Shown: positions 1 to 10,869 of the stretch, piece by piece | Layout: every line of letters starts with the position of its first letter | How positions within the stretch are numbered: the first letter of the stretch is position 1 | Origin: an uncultured Sphingomonas sp. | Lineage (GTDB): Bacteria; Pseudomonadota; Alphaproteobacteria; Sphingomonadales; Sphingomonadaceae | NCBI GenBank assembly: GCA_913775975.1 | Contig: CAJYLQ010000023.1 | Location: 1-64,000, forward strand | DNA: 64,000 nt | Reading direction: 5' to 3' | Notes under the pieces: model-generated | The model's database searches: none | The model's input: only the letters and a program-made list of their open reading frames with translations | What the model was told of the DNA's origin: nothing | Translations under genes and position numbers: made by a program

Positions 1-559
1 CATGGGCGTAGTCGATGTTGGCGCGCAGCGTGTGCAGCGGCACGCGGCCCTCGCGATAGCTCTCCGAGCGCGCGATTTCCGCACCGCCCAGACGACCACC
101 GCAATACACCTTGATGCCGTCGGCGCCGAGCCGCATCGCGGACTGCACCGCGCGCTTCATGGCGCGGCGGAACGCGATACGACGCTCGAGCTGGTCGGCG
201 ATGCCCTGCGCGACGAGCTTGGCATCGACTTCCGGCTTGCGGATCTCGACGATGTTCAGCGACACGTCCGAGCTGGTCATCGCGCCGAGCGTCTTGCGCA
301 GCTTCTCGATGTCCGAGCCCTTCTTGCCGATGATGACACCGGGGCGGGCCGCGAAGATCGAGATTCGGCACAGCTTGGCCGGACGGTCGATCACCACCTT
401 GGAGATCGCCGCCTGCGGCAGCGTCTTCAGGATGTACTGGCGGATCTTCAGATCCTCCAGCAGCAGCTTCTTGTAATCCGCGCCCTCGGCGAACCAGCGG
501 CTGTCCCAGGTGCGGTTGATCTGCAGGCGCAGACCGATCGGGTTGCTCTTGTGACCCAT
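1..559 (-). CDS. rpsC: 30S ribosomal protein S3 (N-terminal part, runs off the left edge)
   Basis: Small-subunit protein of the 30S head that helps form the mRNA entry tunnel. The 186 visible residues start [12 protein letters not shown] and include the KH-domain loop [15 protein letters not shown] near residue 75, which binds RNA. The C-terminal part lies outside the window. The ATG shares one base with the rplV stop codon (TAATG), so translation is probably coupled. It is the last visible gene of the S10 operon. Confidence 0.97.
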   Translation of the reverse strand, partial: MGHKSNPIGLRLQINRTWDSRWFAEGADYKKLLLEDLKIRQYILKTLPQAAISKVVIDRPAKLCRISIFAARPGVIIGKKGSDIEKLRKTLGAMTSSDVSLNIVEIRKPEVDAKLVAQGIADQLERRIAFRRAMKRAVQSAMRLGADGIKVYCGGRLGGAEIARSESYREGRVPLHTLRANIDYAH

Positions 560-936
560 TAGGCTTCTTCCTGCTCGCGCACGACGATCCGCAGCCGCGA
601 GAACGGCTTCAGGATGCGGGTGGACTTGCCGCGGCCGCGGGTGGCGAACCGCTTCATGGTGATCGACTTGCCGACCGACGCCTCGGCGACGACGAGCGCG
701 TCGACGTCGAGGTTGTGGTTGTTTTCGGCATTGGCGATGGCCGAAGCCAGGACCTTGCGCGCGTCGACCGCCATCGCCTTCGTCGAGAAGGAGAGGATGT
801 TCATCGCATCGCCGGCCTTCTTGCCGCGGATGAGGCCAGCGACCAGGTTCAGCTTCTGCGCCGAGCCACGGATCTGGGTGCCGACCGACAGGGCTTCCTT
901 GTCGCCGACCTTACGGGGGGATGCAGGCTTGCTCAT
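559..936 (-). CDS. rplV: 50S ribosomal protein L22
   Basis: Large-subunit protein that lines the peptide exit tunnel. It has 125 residues, slightly longer than the usual 110 because of an N-terminal extension ([15 protein letters not shown]). The core [18 protein letters not shown] and the tunnel-loop end [16 protein letters not shown] are typical. The start overlaps the rpsS stop by one base and the stop overlaps the rpsC start, so the rpsS-rplV-rpsC group is translationally tight. Confidence 0.97.
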   Translation of the reverse strand: MSKPASPRKVGDKEALSVGTQIRGSAQKLNLVAGLIRGKKAGDAMNILSFSTKAMAVDARKVLASAIANAENNHNLDVDALVVAEASVGKSITMKRFATRGRGKSTRILKPFSRLRIVVREQEEA

Positions 937-1211
937 CAGCGCTTGCCCTTCTTGTCAGCGGCGTGACCCGGGAAGTAGCGCGTCGGCGCAAACTCACCCA
1001 GCTTCATGCCGACCATGTCTTCATTGACCGACACCGGCACGAACTTGCGGCCGTTGTAGACGTTGAACGTGAGGCCGACGAACGACGGCAGGATGGTGGA
1101 ACGACGCGACCAGGTCTTGATCGGCGCGCGGCCACCGGCATCCTGCGCGGTTTCCGCCTTCTTCAGAAGGCTCAGTTCGACGAACGGGCCCTTCCAGACT
1201 GAACGAGCCAT
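936..1211 (-). CDS. rpsS: 30S ribosomal protein S19
   Basis: A 91-residue protein of the 30S head that contacts S13 and 23S rRNA. The N-terminus [18 protein letters not shown] and the central motif [20 protein letters not shown] are diagnostic, and the C-terminal [19 protein letters not shown] is standard. Length matches the family. It lies 3 bp after rplB and overlaps rplV by one base in the S10 operon. Confidence 0.98.
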   Translation of the reverse strand: MARSVWKGPFVELSLLKKAETAQDAGGRAPIKTWSRRSTILPSFVGLTFNVYNGRKFVPVSVNEDMVGMKLGEFAPTRYFPGHAADKKGKR

Positions 1212-1214
1212 GGT

Positions 1215-2054
1215 TTAGCCCTTCCTCTTGGTCGAATGACGCGACCGGATGATCATCTTGTCGGTCGACTTGTTGTGACGGGTGCGCGCACCCTTCGTCG
1301 GCTTGCCCCAAGGCGTGACCGGATGACGGCCGCCCGAGGTCCGGCCTTCACCACCGCCGTGCGGGTGGTCGACCGGGTTCTTCGCGACACCGCGGGTCAG
1401 CGGACGCTTGCCCATCCAGCGCGAACGACCGGCCTTGCCCAGATTCTGGTTCTGGTTGTCCGGGTTCGACACCGCACCGACCGTCGCCATGCACTCGCCA
1501 CGGATGTAGCGCTGCTCGCCCGAGTTCAGGCGGACGATGACCATGCCGCGGTCACGACCGACGACCTGCACGTAGGTGCCGGCCGAACGGGCGATCTGAC
1601 CACCCTTGCCCGGCTTCATCTCCACGTTGTGGACGATGGTGCCGACGGGGACCTGACCGATCTCCATCGCGTTGCCCGGCTTGGTGTCCGTCTTCTTGGC
1701 GGCGATGATCTTGTCGCCCGGCGCCAGACGCTGCGGCGCGATGATGTAGGCCAGCTCTTCGTCGGCATACTTCACCAGCGCGATGAACGCGGTGCGGTTG
1801 GGGTCATATTCGAGCCGCTCGACAATGCCCTCGACGTCCCACTTGCGACGCTTGAAGTCGACGTAGCGGTACTTCTGCTTGTGACCGCCGGCGATGCCGC
1901 GCGAGGTCACATGGCCCTTGTTGTTGCGACCGCCGCTCTTGCGCTTGCCTTCGGTAAGCGCCTTGACCGGCTTGCCCTTCCACAGGGAGGACTTGTCGAC
2001 GAGGACGAGGCCGCGCTGCGCGGGCGTCGTCGGGTTGTAATGCTTGAGTGCCAT
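1215..2054 (-). CDS. rplB: 50S ribosomal protein L2
   Basis: Primary 23S rRNA-binding protein next to the peptidyl transferase centre. It has 279 residues starting [15 protein letters not shown]. An upstream in-frame ATG would add about 33 residues with no resemblance to the family and overlap rplW, so the ATG at 2054 is preferred. The C-terminal motif [17 protein letters not shown] carries the conserved histidine required for peptidyl transferase assembly. Confidence 0.98.
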   Translation of the reverse strand: MALKHYNPTTPAQRGLVLVDKSSLWKGKPVKALTEGKRKSGGRNNKGHVTSRGIAGGHKQKYRYVDFKRRKWDVEGIVERLEYDPNRTAFIALVKYADEELAYIIAPQRLAPGDKIIAAKKTDTKPGNAMEIGQVPVGTIVHNVEMKPGKGGQIARSAGTYVQVVGRDRGMVIVRLNSGEQRYIRGECMATVGAVSNPDNQNQNLGKAGRSRWMGKRPLTRGVAKNPVDHPHGGGEGRTSGGRHPVTPWGKPTKGARTRHNKSTDKMIIRSRHSTKRKG

Positions 2055-2059
2055 GACCC

Positions 2060-2371
2060 TTAGATCCCCGTCGTCACGTCGATGGACTGGCCGTCCTTCA
2101 GGGTGACAATGGCCTTCTTCATGTCGGAGCGCTGGTACGGAGCGCCCTTCCACTTCTTGGTCTTGCCCTTCTGGACGATCGTGTTCACGCCGGTCACGGT
2201 GACGTCGAAGAGCGCTTCGACGGCAGCCTTGATCTGCGGCTTGGTCGCATCGCCTGCGACCTTGAAGACGACGGCGTTATGCTCGGAGAGCAACGTCGCC
2301 TTTTCGGTGATGTGCGGCGCGACGATCACGTCATAATGACGGTTGTCGACGGCCTTCTGCTGCTTAGCCAT
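2060..2371 (-). CDS. rplW: 50S ribosomal protein L23
   Basis: Exit-tunnel protein that docks trigger factor and SRP. It has 103 residues, with the characteristic motif [18 protein letters not shown] and the C-terminal [19 protein letters not shown]. The start overlaps the end of rplD by 8 bp, and rplB follows 5 bp downstream, consistent with coupled translation in the S10 operon. Confidence 0.97.
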   Translation of the reverse strand: MAKQQKAVDNRHYDVIVAPHITEKATLLSEHNAVVFKVAGDATKPQIKAAVEALFDVTVTGVNTIVQKGKTKKWKGAPYQRSDMKKAIVTLKDGQSIDVTTGI

Positions 2372-2990
2372 TGAAGCGAGCCTCCAGCTTTTCGACCGCC
2401 GCGCGGGTCAGCACCAGCGTGTCAGCCTTCAGGATGTCATAGACGTTGGCACCGGCCGACGGCAGGACGTTGATGCCGTGCAGGTTGCCGGCGGCCAGCG
2501 CGAAGCTCGTCTCGACGGCGTCGCCGTCGATCACCAGCGCGGTCTTGCCGAAGCCGACCTTGGCGAGATCGCCGACCAGCGTCTTCGTCTTGCCGTTCTC
2601 CACCGCCAGGCTGTCCATGACGATCAGCGAGCCGGCCTTCGCATGGCTCGACAGAGCCATCTTGAGACCGAGGGCGCGGATCTTCTTGTTCAGCGACGGA
2701 TTGAAGTCGCGGACGCGGGCGCCGTGCGCCTTACCACCACCGACGAACACCGGAGCGCGGCGATCGCCGTGACGGGCCACACCGCCGCCCTTCTGGCGAC
2801 CGAGCTTCTTGCCCGAACGGGCGACATCGGCGCGCTCACGCGTGCCACGCGCCGTCTCGCGACGCTTTTCCAGCTGCCAGGTCACGACGCGGTGCAGGAT
2901 GTCGGCGCGCGGATCGAGGCCGAAGACCTCGTCGTTGAGCTCGACGTCCGCCGCAGCGGTGCCGGCGAAGGATTGAACCTTGACCTTCAC
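2364..2990 (-). CDS. rplD: 50S ribosomal protein L4
   Basis: Large-subunit assembly protein with a loop reaching into the exit tunnel. It has 208 residues with the conserved [18 protein letters not shown] loop near residue 65. In enterobacteria L4 represses its own operon; whether that holds here is unknown, although the rpsJ-rplC intergenic region upstream is highly structured. It lies 2 bp after rplC and overlaps rplW. Confidence 0.97.
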   Translation of the reverse strand: MKVKVQSFAGTAAADVELNDEVFGLDPRADILHRVVTWQLEKRRETARGTRERADVARSGKKLGRQKGGGVARHGDRRAPVFVGGGKAHGARVRDFNPSLNKKIRALGLKMALSSHAKAGSLIVMDSLAVENGKTKTLVGDLAKVGFGKTALVIDGDAVETSFALAAGNLHGINVLPSAGANVYDILKADTLVLTRAAVEKLEARFNG

Positions 2991-2992
2991 GT

Positions 2993-3742
2993 TCAGCCCT
3001 CCTGGCCGTCGGTCGCTTCCGGCGCGCTCGTCTCAGCGGGCGTGTCGGCGGCGGTGTTGCTGTTGGCAGCCTGCTTCAGGCTGGCGGGATACGGGGTGTC
3101 GGCGTGCGCCTTCACCTTGACGGCGTCCTTCACGAACAGCCAGCCACCCTTCGAACCGGGCACCGAGCCCTTCACGAAGATCAGGCCGCGCTCGACGTCG
3201 GTGCCGACGACTTCCAGGTTCTGCTGGGTGCGGTTCTTGTCGCCCATGTGACCGGCCATCTTCTTGTTCTTGAAGACGCGGCCCGGATCCTGACGGTTAC
3301 CCGTCGAACCGTGCGACCGGTGGCTGACCGAGACGCCGTGCGTCGCGCGCAGACCGCCGAAGTTCCAGCGCTTCATGGCGCCGGCAAAGCCCTTACCCTG
3401 GGTACGGCCCTGGATGTCGACCAGCTGGCCGGCAACGAAGTGGTCGGCCGACAGTTCGGCGCCGACGTCGAGGAGGTTGTCCTCGGTCACGCGGAACTCG
3501 CAGACGACCGCCTTGGGCTCGACTTCGGCCTTGCCGAAGTGGCCGCGCTGCGGCTTGGCGACATTCTTGGCCTTGGCGACGCCAGCACCGAGCTGGACGG
3601 CGGTGTAGCCATCACGATCCATTTCGCGACGGGCGACGACCTGAACGCCTTCGAGCTGCAGGACGGTGACGGGCACGTGGCGGCCGTCGTCCTGAAACAG
3701 GCGGGTCATCCCCATTTTCTTCGCGATCACGCCGGTACGCAT
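2993..3742 (-). CDS. rplC: 50S ribosomal protein L3 with C-terminal tail
   Basis: Assembly-initiating large-subunit protein. The body is typical: [16 protein letters not shown] at the N-terminus, then [18 protein letters not shown] with the glutamine that is methylated in E. coli (PrmB), then the [19 protein letters not shown] C-terminal motif (here [15 protein letters not shown]). At 249 residues it is about 40 longer than the E. coli protein. The excess is an Ala/Thr/Glu-rich, probably disordered tail after residue 210. It is preceded by a strong AGGAG site and a 288-bp structured gap after rpsJ. Confidence 0.97.
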   Translation of the reverse strand: MRTGVIAKKMGMTRLFQDDGRHVPVTVLQLEGVQVVARREMDRDGYTAVQLGAGVAKAKNVAKPQRGHFGKAEVEPKAVVCEFRVTEDNLLDVGAELSADHFVAGQLVDIQGRTQGKGFAGAMKRWNFGGLRATHGVSVSHRSHGSTGNRQDPGRVFKNKKMAGHMGDKNRTQQNLEVVGTDVERGLIFVKGSVPGSKGGWLFVKDAVKVKAHADTPYPASLKQAANSNTAADTPAETSAPEATDGQEG

Positions 3743-3799
3743 GATCCTGCACTCCTTTTACAGAGGCACGCCGGGACCATTCCCGAACGTGCGTGCGAC

Positions 3800-4020
3800 C
3801 CTTCCGAAGAAGGATCATCCAACCCGTATGTAACTGCGTCGGCCCCGTCCCGGGCTGGATGCCCCCGTTGCCGGGGACGTGACGGGAGACGCTGGCCCGG
3901 CTCCGTAGAGCCGGCGGTATCTCGTGTCTGTCAGGGGCCCCGCGAGGCGGGGTTCCCAACCGGCTGCCCCCGCATCACGCGGAAAACAGCAAACCCGCGG
4001 GACTCACGTCGACCGCGGGG
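3800..4020 (-). ncRNA. Structured leader in the rpsJ-rplC gap: tandem tetraloop hairpins
   Basis: The 288-bp gap between rpsJ and rplC, read on the minus strand, holds a series of perfect stems. In transcript order they are: a 7-bp CCCGCGG stem (4019-3994) followed by TTTGCTGTTTT; a 6-bp stem with a 3-nt loop (3952-3938); a 7-bp CCGGCTC stem with a TACG loop (3914-3897); a 5-bp CCCCG stem with a GCAA loop (3876-3863); and a 5-bp CCTTC stem with a TTCG loop (3813-3800). UUCG and UACG are UNCG loops and GCAA is a GNRA loop, but only when read as minus-strand RNA, which supports a transcribed structured element. No known family was recognised. The first stem could act as an attenuator behind rpsJ. 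Confidence 0.5.
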
Positions 4021-4030
4021 ATGCGGGCCA

Positions 4031-4339
4031 TTACGCCAGCTTGATCTCGACGTCAACGCCAGCGGCGAGGTCGAGCTTCATCAGCGCATCGACCGTCTGC
4101 GGGGTCGGCTGCACGATGTCGAGCATGCGCTTGTAGGTGCGCACTTCGAACTGCTCGCGCGACTTCTTGTCGATGTGCGGGCCGCGGTTGACGGTGAACT
4201 TCTCGATGCGGGTCGGCAGCGGAATCGGGCCGCGGATGAGCGCGCCGGTGCGAGGCGCGGTGTCGGCGATATCGCCGGTCGCCTGGTCGAGAACGCGATG
4301 GTCGAACGCCTTGAGGCGAATACGGATGTTGCTGTCCAT
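4031..4339 (-). CDS. rpsJ: 30S ribosomal protein S10
   Basis: Head protein of the 30S subunit; in E. coli it also acts as NusE in antitermination. It has 102 residues starting [19 protein letters not shown], exactly the family length. An in-frame upstream start exists at 4438 but adds non-homologous sequence. It is separated from tuf upstream by 263 bp with a terminator-like hairpin, and from rplC downstream by 288 bp. Confidence 0.98.
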   Translation of the reverse strand: MDSNIRIRLKAFDHRVLDQATGDIADTAPRTGALIRGPIPLPTRIEKFTVNRGPHIDKKSREQFEVRTYKRMLDIVQPTPQTVDALMKLDLAAGVDVEIKLA

Positions 4340-4511
4340 GATCCCTACCGATGCGAGGAGCACGACCCCGGCCGTCTCCACCGCGGTGATGCGGAGGACT
4401 CGTGCCGCAGGTGCTGGACCGGCGGGATGAGATCCCACTGAAACAGCGGGACGACGAGAAAGAGCCGAAACTCAATAAAACTGAAGGGCGGCCCAATACG
4501 GCGGCCCTCAT

Positions 4512-4556
4512 AAAAAGGCAACAGCCCGACTCTCCTTTTTTAGGAGAGCCGGGCTG
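4512..4556 (-). terminator. Rho-independent terminator after tuf
   Basis: A 15-bp stem with a single mismatch pairs 4522-4536 with 4542-4556 around a five-base loop. On the minus strand it is followed closely by a run of five T (4516-4512). A second, weaker hairpin (about 4486-4508) follows. This could stop transcription between tuf and rpsJ, implying a separate promoter for the S10 operon, or could only reduce read-through. Confidence 0.65.
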
Positions 4557-4602
4557 CTGGTGCTCCGGTCGGCGCGGAGAAGACCCCCGCCCCGTCTGGT
4601 TC

Positions 4603-5796
<1,194 letters not shown>

Positions 5797-5910
5797 TGTT
5801 TCCCTACCTTCTGGATTTCACGTGCAAGCCGCACACAGGACTCGCGGGTGAAGGCGGCCCCATAGCGGCTGAATTCATAATGCGCAAACCCCTGCCGTGC
5901 GTGGCGGGGG

Positions 5911-5940
5911 CCGACGACGGAGTAAATCCGCCGTCGTCGG
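5911..5940. repeat. 10-bp perfect inverted repeat in the fusA-tuf gap
   Basis: The arms CCGACGACGG (5911-5920) and CCGTCGTCGG (5931-5940) pair perfectly around 10 bases. On the minus strand it is followed by a GC-rich stem (about 5889-5908) and a T-containing stretch. It may be a terminator, attenuator or processing site between fusA and tuf. Confidence 0.45.
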
Positions 5941-6013
5941 ACGGGTTCGGCTATGCCGACCCGCCGGCCGGCCTTGCGGCGAGGTGGGCCAGGTTGCGCT
6001 GGCCCCGCCCGCC

Positions 6014-8110
<2,097 letters not shown>

Positions 8111-8204
8111 GGTCGGGCTTCCTTAGCGATGTGGGGAGCAGGCCCATGGCCGGCTCCCCACGATATAGGTCAGATTTAAGACGCTTCCAAGACGGAAGCC
8201 GGCC

Positions 8205-8675
8205 TTACCAGCGATAGTGGCTGAAGGCGCGGTTCGCTTCCGCCATGCGGTGCGTGTCCTCGCGCTTCTTCACCGCGTTGCCGCGATTGTTCGCCGCATC
8301 CATCAGCTCGCCCGACAGGCGGGCGGCCATGGTGTTCTCGCTGCGGTTGCGCGCCGCGGTGATGAGCCAGCGGATCGCCAGCGCCTGCGCGCGCTCGGGC
8401 CGAACCTCGACCGGGACCTGGTAGGTCGCACCGCCGACGCGGCGGCTGCGGACCTCGATGCCCGGCTTGATGTTGTTCAGCGCGTCATGGAACACGCCGA
8501 GCGGCTCGCGCTTCGCGCGGGTTTCGACGGTTTCGAGCGCACCATAGACGATGAGTTCGGCGACGGACTTCTTGCCGTCCAGCATCACCGAATTCATGAA
8601 CTTCGACAGGACCACATCTCCGAACTTCGGATCGGGCAGGATTTCCCGCTTTTCGGGACGACGACGACGTGCCAT
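8205..8675 (-). CDS. rpsG: 30S ribosomal protein S7
   Basis: Primary 16S rRNA-binding protein of the 30S head. It has 156 residues, [20 protein letters not shown] at the start and the conserved motif [19 protein letters not shown] in the middle, ending [13 protein letters not shown]. It follows rpsL by 56 bp. Confidence 0.98.
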   Translation of the reverse strand: MARRRRPEKREILPDPKFGDVVLSKFMNSVMLDGKKSVAELIVYGALETVETRAKREPLGVFHDALNNIKPGIEVRSRRVGGATYQVPVEVRPERAQALAIRWLITAARNRSENTMAARLSGELMDAANNRGNAVKKREDTHRMAEANRAFSHYRW

Positions 8676-8731
8676 TTTCTATTCCTTCAAACTTCAGCCA
8701 GGTCCGGAACACGTCCGGGGCTTACTGGGGA

Positions 8732-9103
8732 TTACTTGGGACGCTTCGCGCCGTACTTCGAACGGGACTGCTTGCGGTCCTTCACGCCCTGCGTGTCGAG
8801 AACGCCGCGCAGCACGTGGTAGCGCACGCCGGGAAGGTCGCGCACACGGCCGCCGCGGATCAGCACCACCGAGTGCTCCTGCAGGTTGTGGCCCTCGCCC
8901 GGGATGTAGCTGATGACTTCGCGGCTGTTGGTCAGGCGGACCTTGGCCACCTTGCGCAGCGCCGAGTTCGGCTTCTTCGGGGTCGTGGTGTAGACGCGGG
9001 TGCAGACGCCACGCTTCTGCGGGTTCTGCTCCATCGCAGGGACCTTCGACTTGGCCTTCTGCGGTTCGCGGCCCTTGCGGACCAGCTGGTTGATCGTGGG
9101 CAT
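8732..9103 (-). CDS. rpsL: 30S ribosomal protein S12
   Basis: Decoding-centre protein, 123 residues starting [14 protein letters not shown]; an ATG four codons upstream does not fit the family. The motif [11 protein letters not shown] carries the lysine where streptomycin-resistance substitutions arise, here the wild-type Lys, and [10 protein letters not shown] follows with the second such site. The aspartate after the second motif (GVLD) is methylthiolated by RimO in many bacteria. First gene of the str operon. Confidence 0.98.
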   Translation of the reverse strand: MPTINQLVRKGREPQKAKSKVPAMEQNPQKRGVCTRVYTTTPKKPNSALRKVAKVRLTNSREVISYIPGEGHNLQEHSVVLIRGGRVRDLPGVRYHVLRGVLDTQGVKDRKQSRSKYGAKRPK

Positions 9104-9263
9104 TGAAGCCTTCACCTTTCAAATGGTTACTTTGCTGGAGCCGTGCCGTTAGAGAATGCGAAAAGAGCCTGAGGGCATGCCATCACGGCATCCCCAAGGC
9201 CCCAAGCCATCCCAGCAATGTTCAAGCATGCCCGGAGAAAACCAGTCGCCCCGGACGCGCCGC

Positions 9264-9292
9264 CCTTTACACAGCGGGCCCGGCGGCGTCAA
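9264..9292 (-). promoter_or_regulatory. Predicted sigma-70-type promoter of the str operon
   Basis: On the minus strand, TTGACG (9292-9287) lies 17 bases before TAAAGG (9269-9264), giving a leader of about 150 nt before rpsL. A closely similar pair (TTGACT-N17-TAAACG) precedes atpI, which supports this as the local housekeeping promoter form. The -35 is embedded in a perfect palindrome (9280-9309). Confidence 0.45.
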
Positions 9293-9309
9293 TCAGTCGA
9301 CGCCGCCGG
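9280..9309. repeat. 11-bp perfect inverted repeat over the str promoter -35
   Basis: CCGGCGGCGTC (9280-9290) and GACGCCGCCGG (9299-9309) are exact reverse complements around an 8-base loop. It may be a terminator stem for transcription entering from upstream on the minus strand, or an operator; there is no T run after it. Confidence 0.5.
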
Positions 9310-9375
9310 TTTGGCCGGGGTCGCAATCGGGCGCTTGCGCACCGGCCGACATGCCGCTAAAGCCCGCCACCGCAC

Positions 9376-9452
9376 AGGGGTGTAGCTCAGTTGGTTAGAG
9401 CGTCGGTCTCCAAAACCGAAGGCCCTCGGTTCGAGTCCGAGCTCCCCTGCCA
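9376..9452 (+). tRNA. tRNA-Trp (anticodon CCA)
   Basis: A complete cloverleaf reads A-GGGG at the 5' end, the D-arm TAGCTCAGTTGGTTAGAGC, a five-base-pair anticodon stem TCGGT/ACCGA around CTCCAAA, the T-arm with GGTTCGAGTCC, and the acceptor 3' strand ending in discriminator G and an encoded CCA (9450-9452). The acceptor stem has one U-U mismatch. Confidence 0.95.
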
Positions 9453-9492
9453 CCATCCTCCACGACATCGCTGACGAACGGGATCTGCCGCG

Positions 9493-9518
9493 GGAACGCG
9501 CGCACGGCGTCCGTCGTT
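9493..9518 (+). promoter_or_regulatory. Perfect EcfG-type promoter match before the MAPEG gene
   Basis: GGAAC (9493-9497), 17 bases, CGTT (9515-9518) matches the alphaproteobacterial EcfG consensus (GGAAC-N16/17-CGTT) in full. It lies 35 bases before the MAPEG start codon in the correct orientation. The window encodes EcfG itself (53134-53793). Confidence 0.55.
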
Positions 9519-9552
9519 GCGCGGCCATCGTCGCGCGGAGGATCGTTTGCCC

Positions 9553-9948
9553 ATGCCCATCGAAATCACGCTGCTCGCCTGGTCGGTGGCGCTGCTGCTG
9601 GTCCATATCGCGCTGCAGGGCCAGACGGCGACCGCGCGCAAGGGCATCGGCTGGAATGCCGGCCCGCGCGACGATGATGGCGGCAGCGACCGGCCGGGCA
9701 AGCTGGAGGGCCGGGCCGCGCGCGCGCTGTCCAACTTCCTCGAAACCTATCCCGCGTTCGTGGCGCTGGCGCTGGCCGTCACCGTCACGAACCGCGCCGG
9801 CGGACTGGCGGCGAGCGGCGCCGTGCTGTGGTTCGTGGCGCGAATCATCTATGTGCCGCTTTACCTGTTCGGCGTGCCGTATGTCCGCAGCCTGGTGTGG
9901 CTGGTGTCGATCGCGGGCCTTCTGATGATGGCCGCGCGGCTGATCTGA
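9553..9948 (+). CDS. MAPEG family membrane protein
   Basis: Small integral membrane protein of 131 residues with about four hydrophobic segments (residues 5-20, 65-80, 87-105, 112-130). The pattern GRAARALSNFLETYPAF followed by ALAVTV, and the ending RIIYVPLYLFGVPYVRS, are typical of the bacterial MAPEG (YecN/DUF-type) branch, related to eukaryotic glutathione and eicosanoid enzymes. The catalytic role in bacteria is not established. The ATG at 9553 has GGAGGA upstream and is preferred over an earlier in-frame start. A perfect EcfG-type promoter lies upstream, suggesting stress induction. Confidence 0.85.
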   Translation: MPIEITLLAWSVALLLVHIALQGQTATARKGIGWNAGPRDDDGGSDRPGKLEGRAARALSNFLETYPAFVALALAVTVTNRAGGLAASGAVLWFVARIIYVPLYLFGVPYVRSLVWLVSIAGLLMMAARLI

Positions 9949-9958
9949 GCGCGTCGCC

Positions 9959-10738
9959 CTACAACCCGCCGCCGATGGCCACCGGGCCGATCGCGGCGGT
10001 CGGTGCCGAATTGAGCGTGCGCACCAGCGTCTCGAACCCGCCGTCCGCGATGCGGATCTCGTTGAACGCCGCCGGGTGATTGCGGATCCGCTTCGACAGC
10101 GTGCCCGCGCCGATCATGCGCACGATTCGCCCCGCGCGCGTCACGGGCACGTCGAACGGATCGTGGACATGGCCGGACAGCACCGCATGGGCGCCCGCCT
10201 CCGCCAGCGCCTGCAGCGCATCTTCCCCGCCCTTGGTTCGCGCGGTCCCCTTCGTCCCGCCCTCGATCAGCGGGTGGTGCGCGGCGACGAAGATCAGATT
10301 GCCCTTCGGCGCCGCGGCGATCTGCGCCAGCGCCCGGCGCAGCGAGCCGCGCCCGACATGCCCCTTCGACCAGTTCATCCGCCATTGCGCGCGTGCGATC
10401 GTCTGCAGCGGCACGATGGTGACGCCCGCCAGTTCCAGCGGCCGCTCGATCATCCGCTCGATCGCGGCATAGCGGGTGTAGGGCGCCAGGAAGCGGCGGA
10501 TCGGATCCCAGTAATAGGGGATGTCGTGGTTGCCGATCTCCACCGTCACGGGGACGGGCATCGCCTTCAGCCAGGCGCCGCCCGCGACGAATTCCTTCGT
10601 ACGCGCGCGCATCGTCAGGTCGCCGGTCATGATGACCGCGTCGGGCCGCTCCGCCTCCACGCATTCGGAGAACCAGCGGATCGCCTCGGGATCCTCGCGC
10701 CCGAAATGCACGTCGCTGACATGGAAGAGCGTGGTCAT
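9959..10738 (-). CDS. Calcineurin-like metallophosphoesterase
   Basis: A 259-residue cytoplasmic dinuclear-metal phosphoesterase. The ligand motifs are all present in order: DVHFG near residue 9, GDLT near 38, GNHD near 68, AAHH near 153 and GHVHDPF near 193. Substrate cannot be predicted; the layout resembles Icc/CpdA-like 3',5'-cAMP phosphodiesterases and generic phosphohydrolases. The upstream gap holds a three-copy 15-bp repeat. Confidence 0.85.
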   Translation of the reverse strand: MTTLFHVSDVHFGREDPEAIRWFSECVEAERPDAVIMTGDLTMRARTKEFVAGGAWLKAMPVPVTVEIGNHDIPYYWDPIRRFLAPYTRYAAIERMIERPLELAGVTIVPLQTIARAQWRMNWSKGHVGRGSLRRALAQIAAAPKGNLIFVAAHHPLIEGGTKGTARTKGGEDALQALAEAGAHAVLSGHVHDPFDVPVTRAGRIVRMIGAGTLSKRIRNHPAAFNEIRIADGGFETLVRTLNSAPTAAIGPVAIGGGL

Positions 10739-10770
10739 GCCCCGCCCTGCCCGCCGCGCCGGCCCCCCGT

Positions 10771-10815
10771 CAATCCGCCGGCCATCAATCCGCCCCCCGC
10801 CAATCCGCCTGCCCG
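10771..10815. repeat. Three tandem 15-bp units, each starting CAATCCGCC
   Basis: CAATCCGCC occurs exactly at 10771, 10786 and 10801, a period of 15 bp, with diverged unit ends. It lies between the amidohydrolase stop and the phosphoesterase start (both minus strand), so in transcript sense the units read GGCGGATTG. Could be a short minisatellite or a set of binding sites. Confidence 0.6.
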
Positions 10816-10869
10816 CATCGCGCTCTCCCGTTCAGGAAGGCCAAGCGCGCGAAAGCCCGGCGGGTTCAT

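Noticed and set aside
9376..9452. tRNA-Trp as an integration site
   Set aside because: No integrase, direct repeat of the tRNA 3' end or foreign genes in the neighbourhood.
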